Virus record (IMG/VR): IMGVR_UViG_3300038660_000022
Coordinates: 1 to 27,868 of that record
Length of the DNA: 27,868 nt
Direction: 5' to 3' (one strand)
DNA from: a virus
This document shows positions 13,187 to 22,368 of the stretch, in pieces. The notes under the pieces are model-generated. The model did no database searches. It saw only the letters and a program-made list of their open reading frames with translations, and had not been told where the DNA came from. Numbering within the stretch: position 1 is the stretch's first letter; the number at the start of each line of letters is the position of its first letter. Made by a program: the position numbers and the translations under genes.

Positions 13187-14262
13187 TGATTAATCCAAAT
13201 AAAATAAGGTCTTCAGTTTCGGGGTTGGTGGGTATCCATCAACCTTCGGACGTTGATTTTGCTTTATTTGATGCGTTATCTTTAAGCTCAGTTAGTGGGT
13301 ACTATGTGGATGAGATACCTCTTTTTAAGGGTGAATATTTCATTAACTCATTTTGTGCCAAGGATGATTCGACAGTTCAAATCAATGAGAAGTTTCAACA
13401 GTTAATAGGTGATGCTGCTGTATCAGTTGTTAATCGTGTTTACAATAAAGTAGATTACATTGATCGAGAGATATTTTACTCTCACGCAATGAACTTTACT
13501 AAGTTGCAGAATAACTTAAAGAATGGTTTTGTTGGTTATCGTTTGCAAGTACCTGAGAATAAGAATTGGGCGTTCAAGATAAATAGACTATGGATAGAAG
13601 TTGATGGTGGTGGAGATGTGGATGTTGTGCTTTATAATACGCATAGTTTCGACCCAATTGAGACTATCACAGTAACTGTAAACCCTGCTCTAAAGAGTCA
13701 AGAGGTTGTGTTAAATTGGGCAATAGACAACGAAAGTTTCTATAAAGGTGATTGGTACATTGGATATGTTTATGATGGTACACTTATTCCTTACGAGCGA
13801 GAGTATAATAACTCAAACACTCGTAACGATGTGCGCGGACTTGATTGGCGTTCCGTATCATTCCCTAACCACAATACAGCAACGCTTCCTGACTTAGATG
13901 ATGAGTATGATTTAGGCGGTGAGTACAATGGGCTTAATTTAGATGTAACAACGTATATTGATTATACGAACTTTGTAACTCAAAATACGTCTTTATTTGC
14001 TCGCGCTATTCAGTTACAATCAGCTATCCAAGTGCTTCATGGATTTGTTGCTTCCAATCGTTCTAACTCGGATGAAAGGTATGCTTCACAAATGAAGTCA
14101 ACCATCTTAGCATCCCTTAAAGGGACACGTGGAGATGGTATAAATGAAACAGGTTTAACCAACATTTTAGCGTCCGAGATTACAATGATTCGTACAGAAA
14201 TCGAAAAGTTGCAAACAGGACAGAATGGTGGGGACAGCATAATGGTAAGTACACTATCATGA
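13186..14262 (+). CDS. Virion-associated protein downstream of the capsid gene, 358 residues
   Basis: Overlaps the capsid stop by one base (TAATG) and the next gene by ATGA, so it is made together with the head proteins. Residues about 110-205 look like a lectin- or jelly-roll-type beta domain (FVGYRLQVPENKNWAFKINR, then DVDVVLYNTHSF, then GDWYIGYVYDG). The N- and C-terminal parts are more helical (AIQLQSAIQVLHGFV near 275-290). It could be a neck/connector protein or a head-surface protein with a carbohydrate-binding-like fold. No firm family. Confidence 0.7.
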   Translation: MINPNKIRSSVSGLVGIHQPSDVDFALFDALSLSSVSGYYVDEIPLFKGEYFINSFCAKDDSTVQINEKFQQLIGDAAVSVVNRVYNKVDYIDREIFYSHAMNFTKLQNNLKNGFVGYRLQVPENKNWAFKINRLWIEVDGGGDVDVVLYNTHSFDPIETITVTVNPALKSQEVVLNWAIDNESFYKGDWYIGYVYDGTLIPYEREYNNSNTRNDVRGLDWRSVSFPNHNTATLPDLDDEYDLGGEYNGLNLDVTTYIDYTNFVTQNTSLFARAIQLQSAIQVLHGFVASNRSNSDERYASQMKSTILASLKGTRGDGINETGLTNILASEITMIRTEIEKLQTGQNGGDSIMVSTLS

Positions 14263-14807
14263 GTTTGATCCAAAAAAATAACTGCAAAGGGATTGATTGT
14301 TCGATACAGTCTTTTCAAGGGCAACTATATTCCAAGTTACAATTAATTTGGGGTGCTGACTGGCTATGTTACCCGCGCATTTACAAAACCATGAATAAAG
14401 GTCAAGACGGTAACACGTTTTTTAAACCTGAGTACATGGATGGAACTTTTGAGTATGAAACCGACACGCTGTTCAATGACAAGGTAGATGTAGTTTCCTT
14501 CTTTTTAGCAGGCGACTCATTCGATTTGTCAGAGACTAGACCAACAGGAACGATAAGTTTGATCTTCTCTTGTGATGTGACTAAGTTATATCCTAATGTT
14601 TTACATAAAGCCGATGAAGAAATGCACGTGGACATATTAAACACGGTAACTGAAATCGGTGGTACTTCATGGACATTACAGAACATTGAAACAGGAGTTG
14701 ACAATGTATATAGTGAATTTAAAAAAGAGGGCTTAGAATGGAGTAGTATAAGCCACAGACACCTTGTAAGGTTAAACTTCGAGGTAAACTACTCAACAAA
14801 TTGTTAA
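14259..14807 (+). CDS. Putative neck or tail-completion protein, 182 residues
   Basis: Coupled to the previous gene by ATGA. The product is mixed with many beta strands: YSKLQLIWGADWLCYPRIYK near the start, VDVVSFFLAGDSFDLSE in the middle (about 77-93), and a final HRHLVRLNFEVNYSTNC. Its position between capsid and major tail genes is where head-completion and tail-terminator proteins are normally encoded. The specific role is inferred from order only. Confidence 0.65.
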   Translation: MSLIQKNNCKGIDCSIQSFQGQLYSKLQLIWGADWLCYPRIYKTMNKGQDGNTFFKPEYMDGTFEYETDTLFNDKVDVVSFFLAGDSFDLSETRPTGTISLIFSCDVTKLYPNVLHKADEEMHVDILNTVTEIGGTSWTLQNIETGVDNVYSEFKKEGLEWSSISHRHLVRLNFEVNYSTNC

Positions 14808-14826
14808 TAATTAAAATTTAGAAAAA

Positions 14827-15768
14827 ATGAGTGAATTATGTGTAACGTGTGATGGTAAGTTGTCAAACACAGGTATTCCAGCAGGCGCTAAGCCTTTTGG
14901 ACTTGTGCAAGGTTTGTATATCGTCCCTAACGTAGCCGACGACGGCACAAAAAATGGTTTAGACGTAACGTCTGGAACTGTTGGGGCTGACTTCTTAGCA
15001 ATGGTTCAAAATGCTGACCCATCAAAAAGAGCATATCCAATCTTAGGATTGTCTAACTTTGTTGAAGAGCAAGGAGATACTACTTTTGAGACTGACGATA
15101 TTGGACGAAGAAATAAAATTAGAGATGGTATTCGTACAGTTAAGTTTGAAAAAAGAGGTGTTACAACACAGTTTTTCGGGAAAGTTGAGAAACTTTGTGT
15201 AGACGCAGGTGTTTATCTTGTTGATGAATGTGGCAACCTTAGAGGTACTTTGGATGGCGACAACCTTTATCCAAGACAACTTAATGTGAACAGTTACGAT
15301 GCTAACTTCAATATCACACTTGCTGAGAGTGCTTCAAAAGTTCTTATTGAGTTTGATTATGATTTCGTTACAAAAGACAAGAACCAATACTACATTGATA
15401 GTGCTGCATTCAACTCTTTTAACCCACTTCTTTTGAAAGGTTTAGTTGATGTGAATATAGTTTCAAGTAACATTGTTGCAGGTGGCGTTGATGTTCAATG
15501 CAACTTTGATTATGGAACGGCAGGTGATTTAATGCCATTCACAGGTGCATTGCCAGCTGCTTTCACTTTGTATAACAATACAACTGATTTAGCGGTAACT
15601 GTTACAGGAGCAAATGAGAGTGTAGTTACTCCTGGTCTTTATACCTTAGCGTATGCAACTCAAACATTAAATGACGTTATTCAGCCTTCAATCTTCCGAG
15701 CAGCTACGGTAGAGGGTGTTAATGGTTTTGAAGGTACTGGTGCTACATACTTAGCAAACGGTATATAA
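14827..15768 (+). CDS. Probable major tail (tube) protein
   Basis: 313 residues between the tail-completion gene and the tape-measure region. The N-terminus has a CVTCDGKLSNTG stretch. The middle region with RDGIRTVKFEKRGVTTQFFG (about 100-119) and KVLIEFDYDFVTKDKNQYY fits beta-sandwich tube proteins. The C-terminal third, rich in Val, Thr, Asn and Gly (NNTTDLAVTVTGANESVVTP), looks like an added Ig-like surface domain, as often found on tail tubes. A strong terminator follows one small gene later, consistent with high expression of capsid and tube. Confidence 0.7.
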   Translation: MSELCVTCDGKLSNTGIPAGAKPFGLVQGLYIVPNVADDGTKNGLDVTSGTVGADFLAMVQNADPSKRAYPILGLSNFVEEQGDTTFETDDIGRRNKIRDGIRTVKFEKRGVTTQFFGKVEKLCVDAGVYLVDECGNLRGTLDGDNLYPRQLNVNSYDANFNITLAESASKVLIEFDYDFVTKDKNQYYIDSAAFNSFNPLLLKGLVDVNIVSSNIVAGGVDVQCNFDYGTAGDLMPFTGALPAAFTLYNNTTDLAVTVTGANESVVTPGLYTLAYATQTLNDVIQPSIFRAATVEGVNGFEGTGATYLANGI

Positions 15769-15769
15769 T

Positions 15770-15970
15770 ATGGACTACGTAAAATTAGGTGGAACTAGCA
15801 TCTTAGTTGATCGGCTGCGAGATAGACAACTTGAAGATGTGTTAAAAGAGTTCTCCGCATTTCCTGCATCAAAAGTGGAAGCACTTTGGAAAGAGGTCTG
15901 TAAAAAGCATGGAAAACCAAAGAAAATAGTTTCCAAGTCTTCTAAGAAAAAAGACAAAGGAGAAGATTAA
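15770..15970 (+). CDS. Small basic protein after the tail tube gene, 66 residues
   Basis: Starts one base after the tube gene stop. The N-terminal 45 residues look folded (LGGTSILVDRLRDRQLEDVL, then FPASKVEALWKEVCKKH). The C-terminus is a Lys/Ser-rich tail (KKIVSKSSKKKDKGED). Possible tail assembly factor by position. No family recognised. Confidence 0.6.
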   Translation: MDYVKLGGTSILVDRLRDRQLEDVLKEFSAFPASKVEALWKEVCKKHGKPKKIVSKSSKKKDKGED

Positions 15971-15976
15971 TTTCGA

Positions 15977-16006
15977 GGGGCAGGCATTTAGTTTGCCCCT
16001 TTTTTT
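15977..16006 (+). terminator. Strong Rho-independent terminator between tube and tape-measure blocks
   Basis: GGGGCA (15977-15982) pairs perfectly with TGCCCC (15994-15999) around an 11-base loop, followed by seven Ts (16000-16006). It lies between the 66-residue gene and the next gene, whose ATG is 11 bases after the T-run. Confidence 0.85.
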
Positions 16007-16016
16007 AAACCTTGAA

Positions 16017-16469
16017 ATGAGTATAGGTAACACGAAGTTGGATAAGATGTTAGATAGAGGTGAGCGATTAAGTGACCTCGAAGCATGGTTTAGCACTTTT
16101 ACGCCTACTGTTAAGAATAAGATTATTCGATGGATTCAAGAAGATCAATTAACGAATCAGGGAATAGGAGCAGATGGTGAAGTTATCGGTTACTATTCTT
16201 ATACAACTGAATTAATAAGTGGTGGTGAAAAACAAGAAGGCGACCCTTATACATTAGATGACACAGGCGCATTTTATCAGTCGATGTTTGTTGTTGTTTT
16301 AAGAGATGCGGTGGTGACGGAAGCCGACCCAATTAAAGGGAATGATAATTTATTTGAGAAGTACGGTCAAAACATCATAGGATTGACTGAAGGAAACATA
16401 GTGAAGTTGCAAGAAATATTAAAAACAAGTTACATTGAATATATCAAAAAAACATTACTTAGAGCTTGA
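16017..16469 (+). CDS. Putative tail-completion protein, 150 residues
   Basis: The frame is open from a TTG at 15993, but that would start inside the terminator, so ATG 16017 (product MSIGNTKLDKMLDRGERLSD) is preferred. The middle part, with GYYSYTTELISGG and then YTLDDTGAFYQSMFVV (about 77-92), resembles tail-completion or minor tail proteins that are encoded just upstream of the tape measure. The C-terminus is helical. The end overlaps the next open frame by 35 bases at a run of seven As, raising the possibility of programmed frameshifting. Confidence 0.65.
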   Translation: MSIGNTKLDKMLDRGERLSDLEAWFSTFTPTVKNKIIRWIQEDQLTNQGIGADGEVIGYYSYTTELISGGEKQEGDPYTLDDTGAFYQSMFVVVLRDAVVTEADPIKGNDNLFEKYGQNIIGLTEGNIVKLQEILKTSYIEYIKKTLLRA

Positions 16470-16887
16470 CGAATTACCACTTCACAACTGGGAAAAGTGC
16501 TTAGAAGGTGATTTTAAGTATATGTGTGAGCGCTCAATTAAAGAGTGGGGTAACGCAGAAGTACAAGCATTTGAAGTGATTTATGATAAGTACATTCAAA
16601 GGTATGGTTTAGGGGATTTATATGACGAGTATTTAGCACTTAAAAAGACTATCGCATTATTAGAACTTAGTTATGTGGAGACAGGGGACACGTTTATTCT
16701 TAATCAGATAAACATTGAGAAGGTTAATTTAATAGCATTAGAGCCGACAAGTGAGGGCGGGATGACAATCGGGCAAATAGTTGTCCATCTTAGTAAATGG
16801 ATGGGTACATGGATAAACAAGAAACAAATTACAGTTGAAGAATACAAATCATTATTAGAGGAATATGAGCGCAATCAAAAAAAGTGA
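16435..16887 (+). CDS. Putative tail assembly chaperone-like protein (no ATG start)
   Basis: 150 residues directly upstream of and overlapping (23 bases) the tape-measure gene, the classical position of tail assembly chaperones. The frame has no ATG before residue 29. The first in-frame candidate is TTG 16435, giving MNISKKHYLELDELPLHNW, so translation may start at TTG by coupling, or arise by +1/-2 frameshifting from the upstream gene at the A7 run (16444-16450). The protein is helical, with a Trp/aromatic N-terminal motif and WMGTWINKKQ near residue 125. No sequence signature for a chaperone is seen; the name rests on position. Confidence 0.6.
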   Translation: MNISKKHYLELDELPLHNWEKCLEGDFKYMCERSIKEWGNAEVQAFEVIYDKYIQRYGLGDLYDEYLALKKTIALLELSYVETGDTFILNQINIEKVNLIALEPTSEGGMTIGQIVVHLSKWMGTWINKKQITVEEYKSLLEEYERNQKK

Positions 16888-19800
16888 TTTAGTAACAGGA
16901 GACCCGCTAAAGGACTTACGTAACTCTATTAAGAAAACTAAGTCTGGTTTAGAAAAGTATAACAATGAACTTCGCGAGTCAGCTAAGTTGCTAAAAAATG
17001 ATATTAATAATACCAATACTAAGAGCGCTGCGGGTATTAAGAAATTAAACGTACTTAATCAAAAGGCATCAAAACTCGTAAAAGATAAAACAAACAACAC
17101 TAAGAAGTTAACTATTTTAGAGCAAGAGCAATTAAAACTTGAAAAAGGTATTGCAAAAGCGAAGGCACAGAAAAACCTTGCAACTACTAAAGAAAACAAA
17201 GAATTACAGAAACTTAGAAACGAAAAGAATAAATTAAATAAGGCTACTCGTGATGAGGTTAAACAATTAGACAGAAATAAAAATGCTTATACTAAACTAT
17301 CCGATTCAAGCAGAAGGTATAAGAATGATTCAAAACGATTAGGTGCTGAACTATTGCATTTAGAGCAATCAGGAAAAAAGAATACTTCTCAATTCAAGAA
17401 ACTTGAAAAGGAATATGGAGATGTTACGAATAAGGCGCGTACAACAGACAAGCAACTAAAGAAATTAGATAGTACAGTAGGAGACAATCAAAGAAAGGTT
17501 GGTAACTATGCAAATGCAAATCGTAAACTTTCAAGTGCATTAGGTGCATTGGGAATAGCAGCAGGTGTTGGTGCAGCATTTAGAAATGTAGGCGGTATAA
17601 TAGTTAAATTTAATCAAGCGCAAGCAGATTTACTAGCTATCTCAGGTAAAAGTAAAGAGCAGCTTTCAGGATTAACTAAGCAAGCAAAAGAACTAGGTGA
17701 AACAACACAATTTAGTGCTACTGAAATAACAGGATTACAAATTGAGCTTGCTAAATTAGGTTTTACTACTCAACAAATAACTGAAAGTACGGGAGGTATT
17801 GCCGATTTTGCAGCAGCAACAGGTGTGGAAATACCAAGAGCAGCGGCATTAGCAGGGTCAGCATTAAGAGCGTTTGGATTAGAAGCGACAGATATTGATC
17901 GTGTTACATCTACATTAGGTGTTGCAACTACTAAAACAGCACTTGACTTCGCTAAATTAGAAGCAGGACTTTCAACAGTCGCCCCAGTAGCAGCATCATT
18001 TGGATTCTCAATTGAAGATACAACCGCGTTATTAGGTCAACTTGCAAATGCGGGGTTTGATGCGAGTAGTTCAGCAACTGCAACTCGTAACATATTATTA
18101 AACTTAGCGGATGCAAATGGAGGCTTAGCAAAAGAATTAGGTAGACCAATTAAAAGTGCTGATGACTTAGCGGGCGCATTAGCTGAATTAGAAGCAAAAG
18201 GAATAGATTTAGGTAAAGCATTAGAATTAACAGATAAGCGTTCGGTTGCAGCGTTTTCTACTTTTATGAACGGTGCAGACAGTTTAGTTACTTTGCGTGA
18301 CTCTATAACAGGAGCGAATGAAGAGCTTAAAGCAATGGCTGAAAAGCGATTAAACTCTGTTAGTGGTGCTGCAAAACTATTCGCTTCAGCTTGGGAGGGT
18401 GTTGTTTTAGGTATGGATGATGCTCTTAGCGCATCTGATGGGCTGCAAACAGCTATTAAGTTCTTAGCAACTAATTTAAGTACAATACTAGGTGTAATAG
18501 GAAAAGTAATAGCTTCATTCTTAATATACAAAGGTGTTTTAATTGCTATAAATATTCAACAAGCATTAGCTGGAAGAAGTGTTAAGGATTTGGTTAAAGG
18601 ATTTTTCAACCTAAAGAAAAGTGCGGACGGTGCAGCTAAGTCGTCGGGTAAAATGGGTAAAACTTTAAAAGCTATTGGTTGGGCTGCTTTAATTGGACTG
18701 GCTATTGAGTTGGCTTTAGCTTTTTATGATATTGCAAGCGGTGCAGCAAGAGCGAGATTTGAAGCTGAACTATTAGAAAAAGCACAGGCGAGATTAGGAG
18801 GACTTGCTACTAAAAACATAGATGCTATTAATAAAAGTTTAGATGATAGACTGAAGATAATACAGCAACAGAGGGAGTTGAACAATATAACAGCAAAAGA
18901 AGCTAAAGAACAAAGTGAAGCTGCTATTATGCAAGCAAGAAAACAATTTATAAATGAAAAAATATTTAATGAAAAAAAAATAAACGATACCCAAAGAGCC
19001 ATAACAGCACTTGATAAAGCTATTGATAAGGCTGCTGAAGGGTCTCTTTTAAGCAGGGAGTTTATAGAAGATCAATCAGACTATTTTAGAAAGTTTGGTT
19101 TAAATATGGAGGACTTTTTTGGTGGGGATGAAAACTTTATAGAAGGCTTGCAAGGAATGAAGGCAAATTTAGAAGTTTTAAAAGGAACTACAAAATTATA
19201 TGACAATGAGATAGATAGGTTGTCAGACGACCAAGCTGAACTTAACCACCAATTTAAAGTAGGGGAAAAATCTTTGAAATCAAACACAGATGCAACGAAT
19301 GATAATGCTGAAGCTAAAAAAAGACTCAGAGTTACCACAGAAGAACTAAATGATGAGTTAAATAAAGAGCGTGAAGATTTAGATAAAATTGCAGCCGATG
19401 AAGAGATAGCACAAGAAAATGATGCAATAGCTGAAGGTTTAACTAAGAGACTAACACTTATAAATGATGCTGAAAGAGCGCAAACAATATCTGAAGAAGA
19501 CGCAGCAGACCAAAGGTTAATTGCTCAAATAGATGCTTTAAATGCTAGAAGAGATATACTTCTTTTTTATGGTAGAAATACTATTGATATTGATAAAGAA
19601 ATAAGTGCAGCACGTTTGCAATTATCTAAAGATTCAGCAGTAGAAGAAAAACAAATAGTAGAAGACAATCAAAAAGAGCTTTTAGACACCGTTAACTCCG
19701 TTCAAAAGAACATTACAAACGTTATACTAGAAGAAACGGATAAGCGTATTCAAGCACTTAAAGACGAGGTAAGCGCTCAAAAAGAATTACGTTCTTCACT

Positions 19801-20461
19801 ACAAGCACAAGCAAATGCGGGAAATATAGATGCTAAAGATTCAATCAAAGAAACAATTGAACTAGAGCGACAGAAAGAAGCGGAAATTGCACGTCTTGAA
19901 AAGCGTAAACAACAAATACAATTGATTTCGCAAGGTCTTGAAACATACACGAGTTTAGTTTCGGGTGGTGAAAGCCCTGCAAATGCGTTCGCTCAAACCG
20001 TTATTACTTCTCAGGCTTTAATATCATTCTTGTCAGGATTGCAAGGGTTTAGGGATGGTACTGAAAACGCTCCTGAAGGCTATGCCATAACACAAGAAGA
20101 TGGGCCAGAAGCTATTTTTAGTAAAGATGGTAAGTTAAAATCTAAAGGTAGTGATAAAGGTAGTCAGTTAACTTACTTGAATAAAGGGGATAAGGTTAAG
20201 ACGGCAACAGATTCTGCAAGTATGTTCAAATCGTTCGACAACATGAACAACCTTAGTAAAGTGCCAAAACAAGATAACGCAGGGAATAGCTACGATTTGA
20301 TGCAATTAGGCTCTAAGTTGGATAGAGTTGAGCAAGCTATTAAATCACAACCTCATAGCACAACTGACTGGGAAAATATTACAAAGAATTTAGGAGCAAT
20401 TAGAACAGTCACTAATAAGGGCGGAGATACATTCACATCTAAACACTACGTTAAGAAATGA
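16865..20461 (+). CDS. Tail tape measure protein
   Basis: 1198 residues. Residues 1-220 are Lys/Asn-rich coiled coil. About 240-500 match the TP901-type tape-measure core, with LGETTQFSATEITGLQ (about 276-291), LGFTTQQI, the Ala-rich AAALAGSALRAFGLEATD and KRSVAAFSTFMNG. Two hydrophobic stretches follow (LATNLSTILGVIGKVIASFLIYKGV region and WAALIGLAIELALAFYDIASG region, about 535-625), which in tape measures help DNA ejection through the membrane. The C-terminal half is long coiled coil ending in a Gly/Ser/Lys-rich tail. It sets tail length; at roughly 0.15 nm per residue this predicts a tail of about 180 nm. ATG 16865 overlaps the previous gene. Confidence 0.95.
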   Translation: MSAIKKSDLVTGDPLKDLRNSIKKTKSGLEKYNNELRESAKLLKNDINNTNTKSAAGIKKLNVLNQKASKLVKDKTNNTKKLTILEQEQLKLEKGIAKAKAQKNLATTKENKELQKLRNEKNKLNKATRDEVKQLDRNKNAYTKLSDSSRRYKNDSKRLGAELLHLEQSGKKNTSQFKKLEKEYGDVTNKARTTDKQLKKLDSTVGDNQRKVGNYANANRKLSSALGALGIAAGVGAAFRNVGGIIVKFNQAQADLLAISGKSKEQLSGLTKQAKELGETTQFSATEITGLQIELAKLGFTTQQITESTGGIADFAAATGVEIPRAAALAGSALRAFGLEATDIDRVTSTLGVATTKTALDFAKLEAGLSTVAPVAASFGFSIEDTTALLGQLANAGFDASSSATATRNILLNLADANGGLAKELGRPIKSADDLAGALAELEAKGIDLGKALELTDKRSVAAFSTFMNGADSLVTLRDSITGANEELKAMAEKRLNSVSGAAKLFASAWEGVVLGMDDALSASDGLQTAIKFLATNLSTILGVIGKVIASFLIYKGVLIAINIQQALAGRSVKDLVKGFFNLKKSADGAAKSSGKMGKTLKAIGWAALIGLAIELALAFYDIASGAARARFEAELLEKAQARLGGLATKNIDAINKSLDDRLKIIQQQRELNNITAKEAKEQSEAAIMQARKQFINEKIFNEKKINDTQRAITALDKAIDKAAEGSLLSREFIEDQSDYFRKFGLNMEDFFGGDENFIEGLQGMKANLEVLKGTTKLYDNEIDRLSDDQAELNHQFKVGEKSLKSNTDATNDNAEAKKRLRVTTEELNDELNKEREDLDKIAADEEIAQENDAIAEGLTKRLTLINDAERAQTISEEDAADQRLIAQIDALNARRDILLFYGRNTIDIDKEISAARLQLSKDSAVEEKQIVEDNQKELLDTVNSVQKNITNVILEETDKRIQALKDEVSAQKELRSSLQAQANAGNIDAKDSIKETIELERQKEAEIARLEKRKQQIQLISQGLETYTSLVSGGESPANAFAQTVITSQALISFLSGLQGFRDGTENAPEGYAITQEDGPEAIFSKDGKLKSKGSDKGSQLTYLNKGDKVKTATDSASMFKSFDNMNNLSKVPKQDNAGNSYDLMQLGSKLDRVEQAIKSQPHSTTDWENITKNLGAIRTVTNKGGDTFTSKHYVKK

Positions 20462-22158
20462 GCAATATTCGATATTTCCTAAATAACTTAGAAGTTAATC
20501 CTGCAAATGCGGGTGAAATTCAGTATCAGTTTAATTTTGGTAACAATAGAGATAAACAACAATTAGAACTTAGTGTTTCATCATTGATATTTGAACGTGA
20601 AGATTATACACGAGTGCAAGAGTGGAGGGCTACTTATGGCGACTACGTAGGTATGCCATTAGAGATAAAATACACAGACGGCACTACGATAAAGTACTTA
20701 CTTGACTTTACGCAGGATTTGGTAGACAAGACACGCTCTATTGAATGTAAAGTAGTGCGCTATAAAGGTTGGGACAACTTCTTTGATCGTGCTGAAGGAT
20801 TAGCGTTTCAAAACAGTAAGATTAATTGGGTTTCATCAGACTTTAAAGAAGTAGACTATTTAATTGTTCCAGAAGATTTGGTTGCAAAGTTTATAAGCCT
20901 TGCAATAGCTATATTTGTGCTTGCTAAGGAGCTTGCGGAGTCAATAGTTAATACATCAGAAGCCACGACCGTATTAATAAAAGCAAGTGTTCCTGTGGGC
21001 GCTCCTCCTGCTCCTGATTGGGGTGCTATTGTTGTTGCGGGTATTAAATTACTCGTTCTTATAGCATATACACTAGCTATAACACTAGCTTTGACTAATC
21101 TTATAAAACAACTTGTGGAGCTGATATTTCCAAGCCTAAGACAATTTAAAGCTATCACGTACAAGAACCTAATTAAAAAAGGAGTTGAATATCTAGGATT
21201 TACATTGAGCAGCACGCTATTAAATAGCATGAGTGGGCTTACTGTCCTACCAAAACCAACGGAAAAACAAGACCCAACACTATTTGAAAAGATGTTTTTT
21301 GAAGATACTTTAGCCTTTACCAATGGCTATCCAAGTGCGGACGATACCATCCCGACACTATCACTTGCAATTAAGGAGTTTGAAAAGTTGATGAATGCAG
21401 AAACACGCGTTGTCGATGGTGTGGTAACTATTGAAACTAAAGAGTTTTACGTAAATAACTCACAACAACAGATTTTAACAACTTTTAATGAGCAATCTGA
21501 ATTACAAGATTCATCTTCTATTAATGCAGGCGCTCAATACAAACGATTAGTAGCGCTTTATAACACCGATTCGTTAGATATTAACACTTATGATGATAAT
21601 GAAGGTACAGTTTCAGAGGTTTCGAGCGAAGTCATTAACAGCCCCGACCCTGACTTAGAGCTTATAAAGAACTACGTAGAATTACGCATGAGTTTTTCAC
21701 GCGGCACTCGAAAGGATAAATTAAACTGGCTAGAAAAGATAGTAAAAGATTTGGCAGGCGCTATTGACTTATTCACAAGCGGTGGTGCGTCTGCTAAAAT
21801 TAAGAATCGTAAGGGGGTTATGCAGATTAGTTCTCAGTACTTCACAAATACTAAACTACTGTATATGAGTGAAAGTAAATTATCTCAGAATCAAAACGAT
21901 TTCATAGGTACGGATAAGATTATAGAGCGACATTTATCGGATTCAATTGTGAATAACCAAAAAGATGTATTTAAAAATATGCCTTTAGCGATGACAGAAA
22001 GTGAAATGTTCGGTCTTTTGGCAAATAATTTCGTAACTTTGGAAAGCGGTGAGGTAATTGAAGCTATAGGTGTTGCATGGTCTGAATATGACAACATTGC
22101 AAACATTGATTATACGAGAAAGAAAAATGCTGTAAATGTTGAAACGATAACATTATGA
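20458..22158 (+). CDS. Tail-tip (distal tail/baseplate) protein with a hydrophobic hairpin
   Basis: 566 residues, coupled to the tape measure by ATGA. The N-terminal 120 residues are beta-rich (LEVNPANAGEIQYQFNFGNN, then LEIKYTDGTTIKYLLDF), as in distal-tail and hub proteins. Two strongly hydrophobic segments (about 143-158 and 188-220, the second containing VVAGIKLLVLIAYTLAITLAL) are separated by a short polar, Pro-rich link. They are long enough to span a membrane. After about residue 225 come helical and beta parts with KFFV-free, polar composition. Position after the tape measure fits a tail-tip component. The membrane-like hairpin is unusual for a virion protein and could act in DNA delivery. 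Confidence 0.75.
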   Translation: MSNIRYFLNNLEVNPANAGEIQYQFNFGNNRDKQQLELSVSSLIFEREDYTRVQEWRATYGDYVGMPLEIKYTDGTTIKYLLDFTQDLVDKTRSIECKVVRYKGWDNFFDRAEGLAFQNSKINWVSSDFKEVDYLIVPEDLVAKFISLAIAIFVLAKELAESIVNTSEATTVLIKASVPVGAPPAPDWGAIVVAGIKLLVLIAYTLAITLALTNLIKQLVELIFPSLRQFKAITYKNLIKKGVEYLGFTLSSTLLNSMSGLTVLPKPTEKQDPTLFEKMFFEDTLAFTNGYPSADDTIPTLSLAIKEFEKLMNAETRVVDGVVTIETKEFYVNNSQQQILTTFNEQSELQDSSSINAGAQYKRLVALYNTDSLDINTYDDNEGTVSEVSSEVINSPDPDLELIKNYVELRMSFSRGTRKDKLNWLEKIVKDLAGAIDLFTSGGASAKIKNRKGVMQISSQYFTNTKLLYMSESKLSQNQNDFIGTDKIIERHLSDSIVNNQKDVFKNMPLAMTESEMFGLLANNFVTLESGEVIEAIGVAWSEYDNIANIDYTRKKNAVNVETITL

Positions 22159-22367
22159 AACAAAACGATATAAATGATATGTTAGGAGACGTTAAAAAAG
22201 CATTAGCGGCAAATAATAAGTTACTAAGCGGCTGTTACGGTAAATTAGATTCATTGCAGCGAGACATTGAAAGTAATACTGATAAATTTAAGGATGAGGA
22301 TTTGCAGCATTATAGAAAAGCAACGGAAGAAGTGAGAGAGCTTAAAAAGAAACTAAAAGACTTATAA
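22155..22367 (+). CDS. Small coiled-coil protein, 70 residues
   Basis: Coupled to the tail-tip gene by ATGA. The product is a continuous amphipathic helix candidate, with KKALAANNKLLSGCYGKLDS followed by YRKATEEVRELKKKLKDL at the C-terminus. It could trimerise and connect or chaperone tail-tip parts. The next gene starts one base after its stop. Confidence 0.65.
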   Translation: MKQNDINDMLGDVKKALAANNKLLSGCYGKLDSLQRDIESNTDKFKDEDLQHYRKATEEVRELKKKLKDL

Positions 22368-22368
22368 A

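Noticed and set aside
15993-16016. Upstream TTG start for the gene at 16017
   Set aside because: It would lie inside the terminator stem; the ATG at 16017 is a better start.
18037-18531. 164-codon open frame on the - strand
   Set aside because: Lies wholly inside the conserved core of the tape-measure gene; the low-complexity Ala/Ser/Leu product is a shadow of its codon pattern.
20856-21323. 155-codon open frame on the - strand
   Set aside because: Antisense to the tail-tip protein with no supporting gene context; all other genes are on the + strand.
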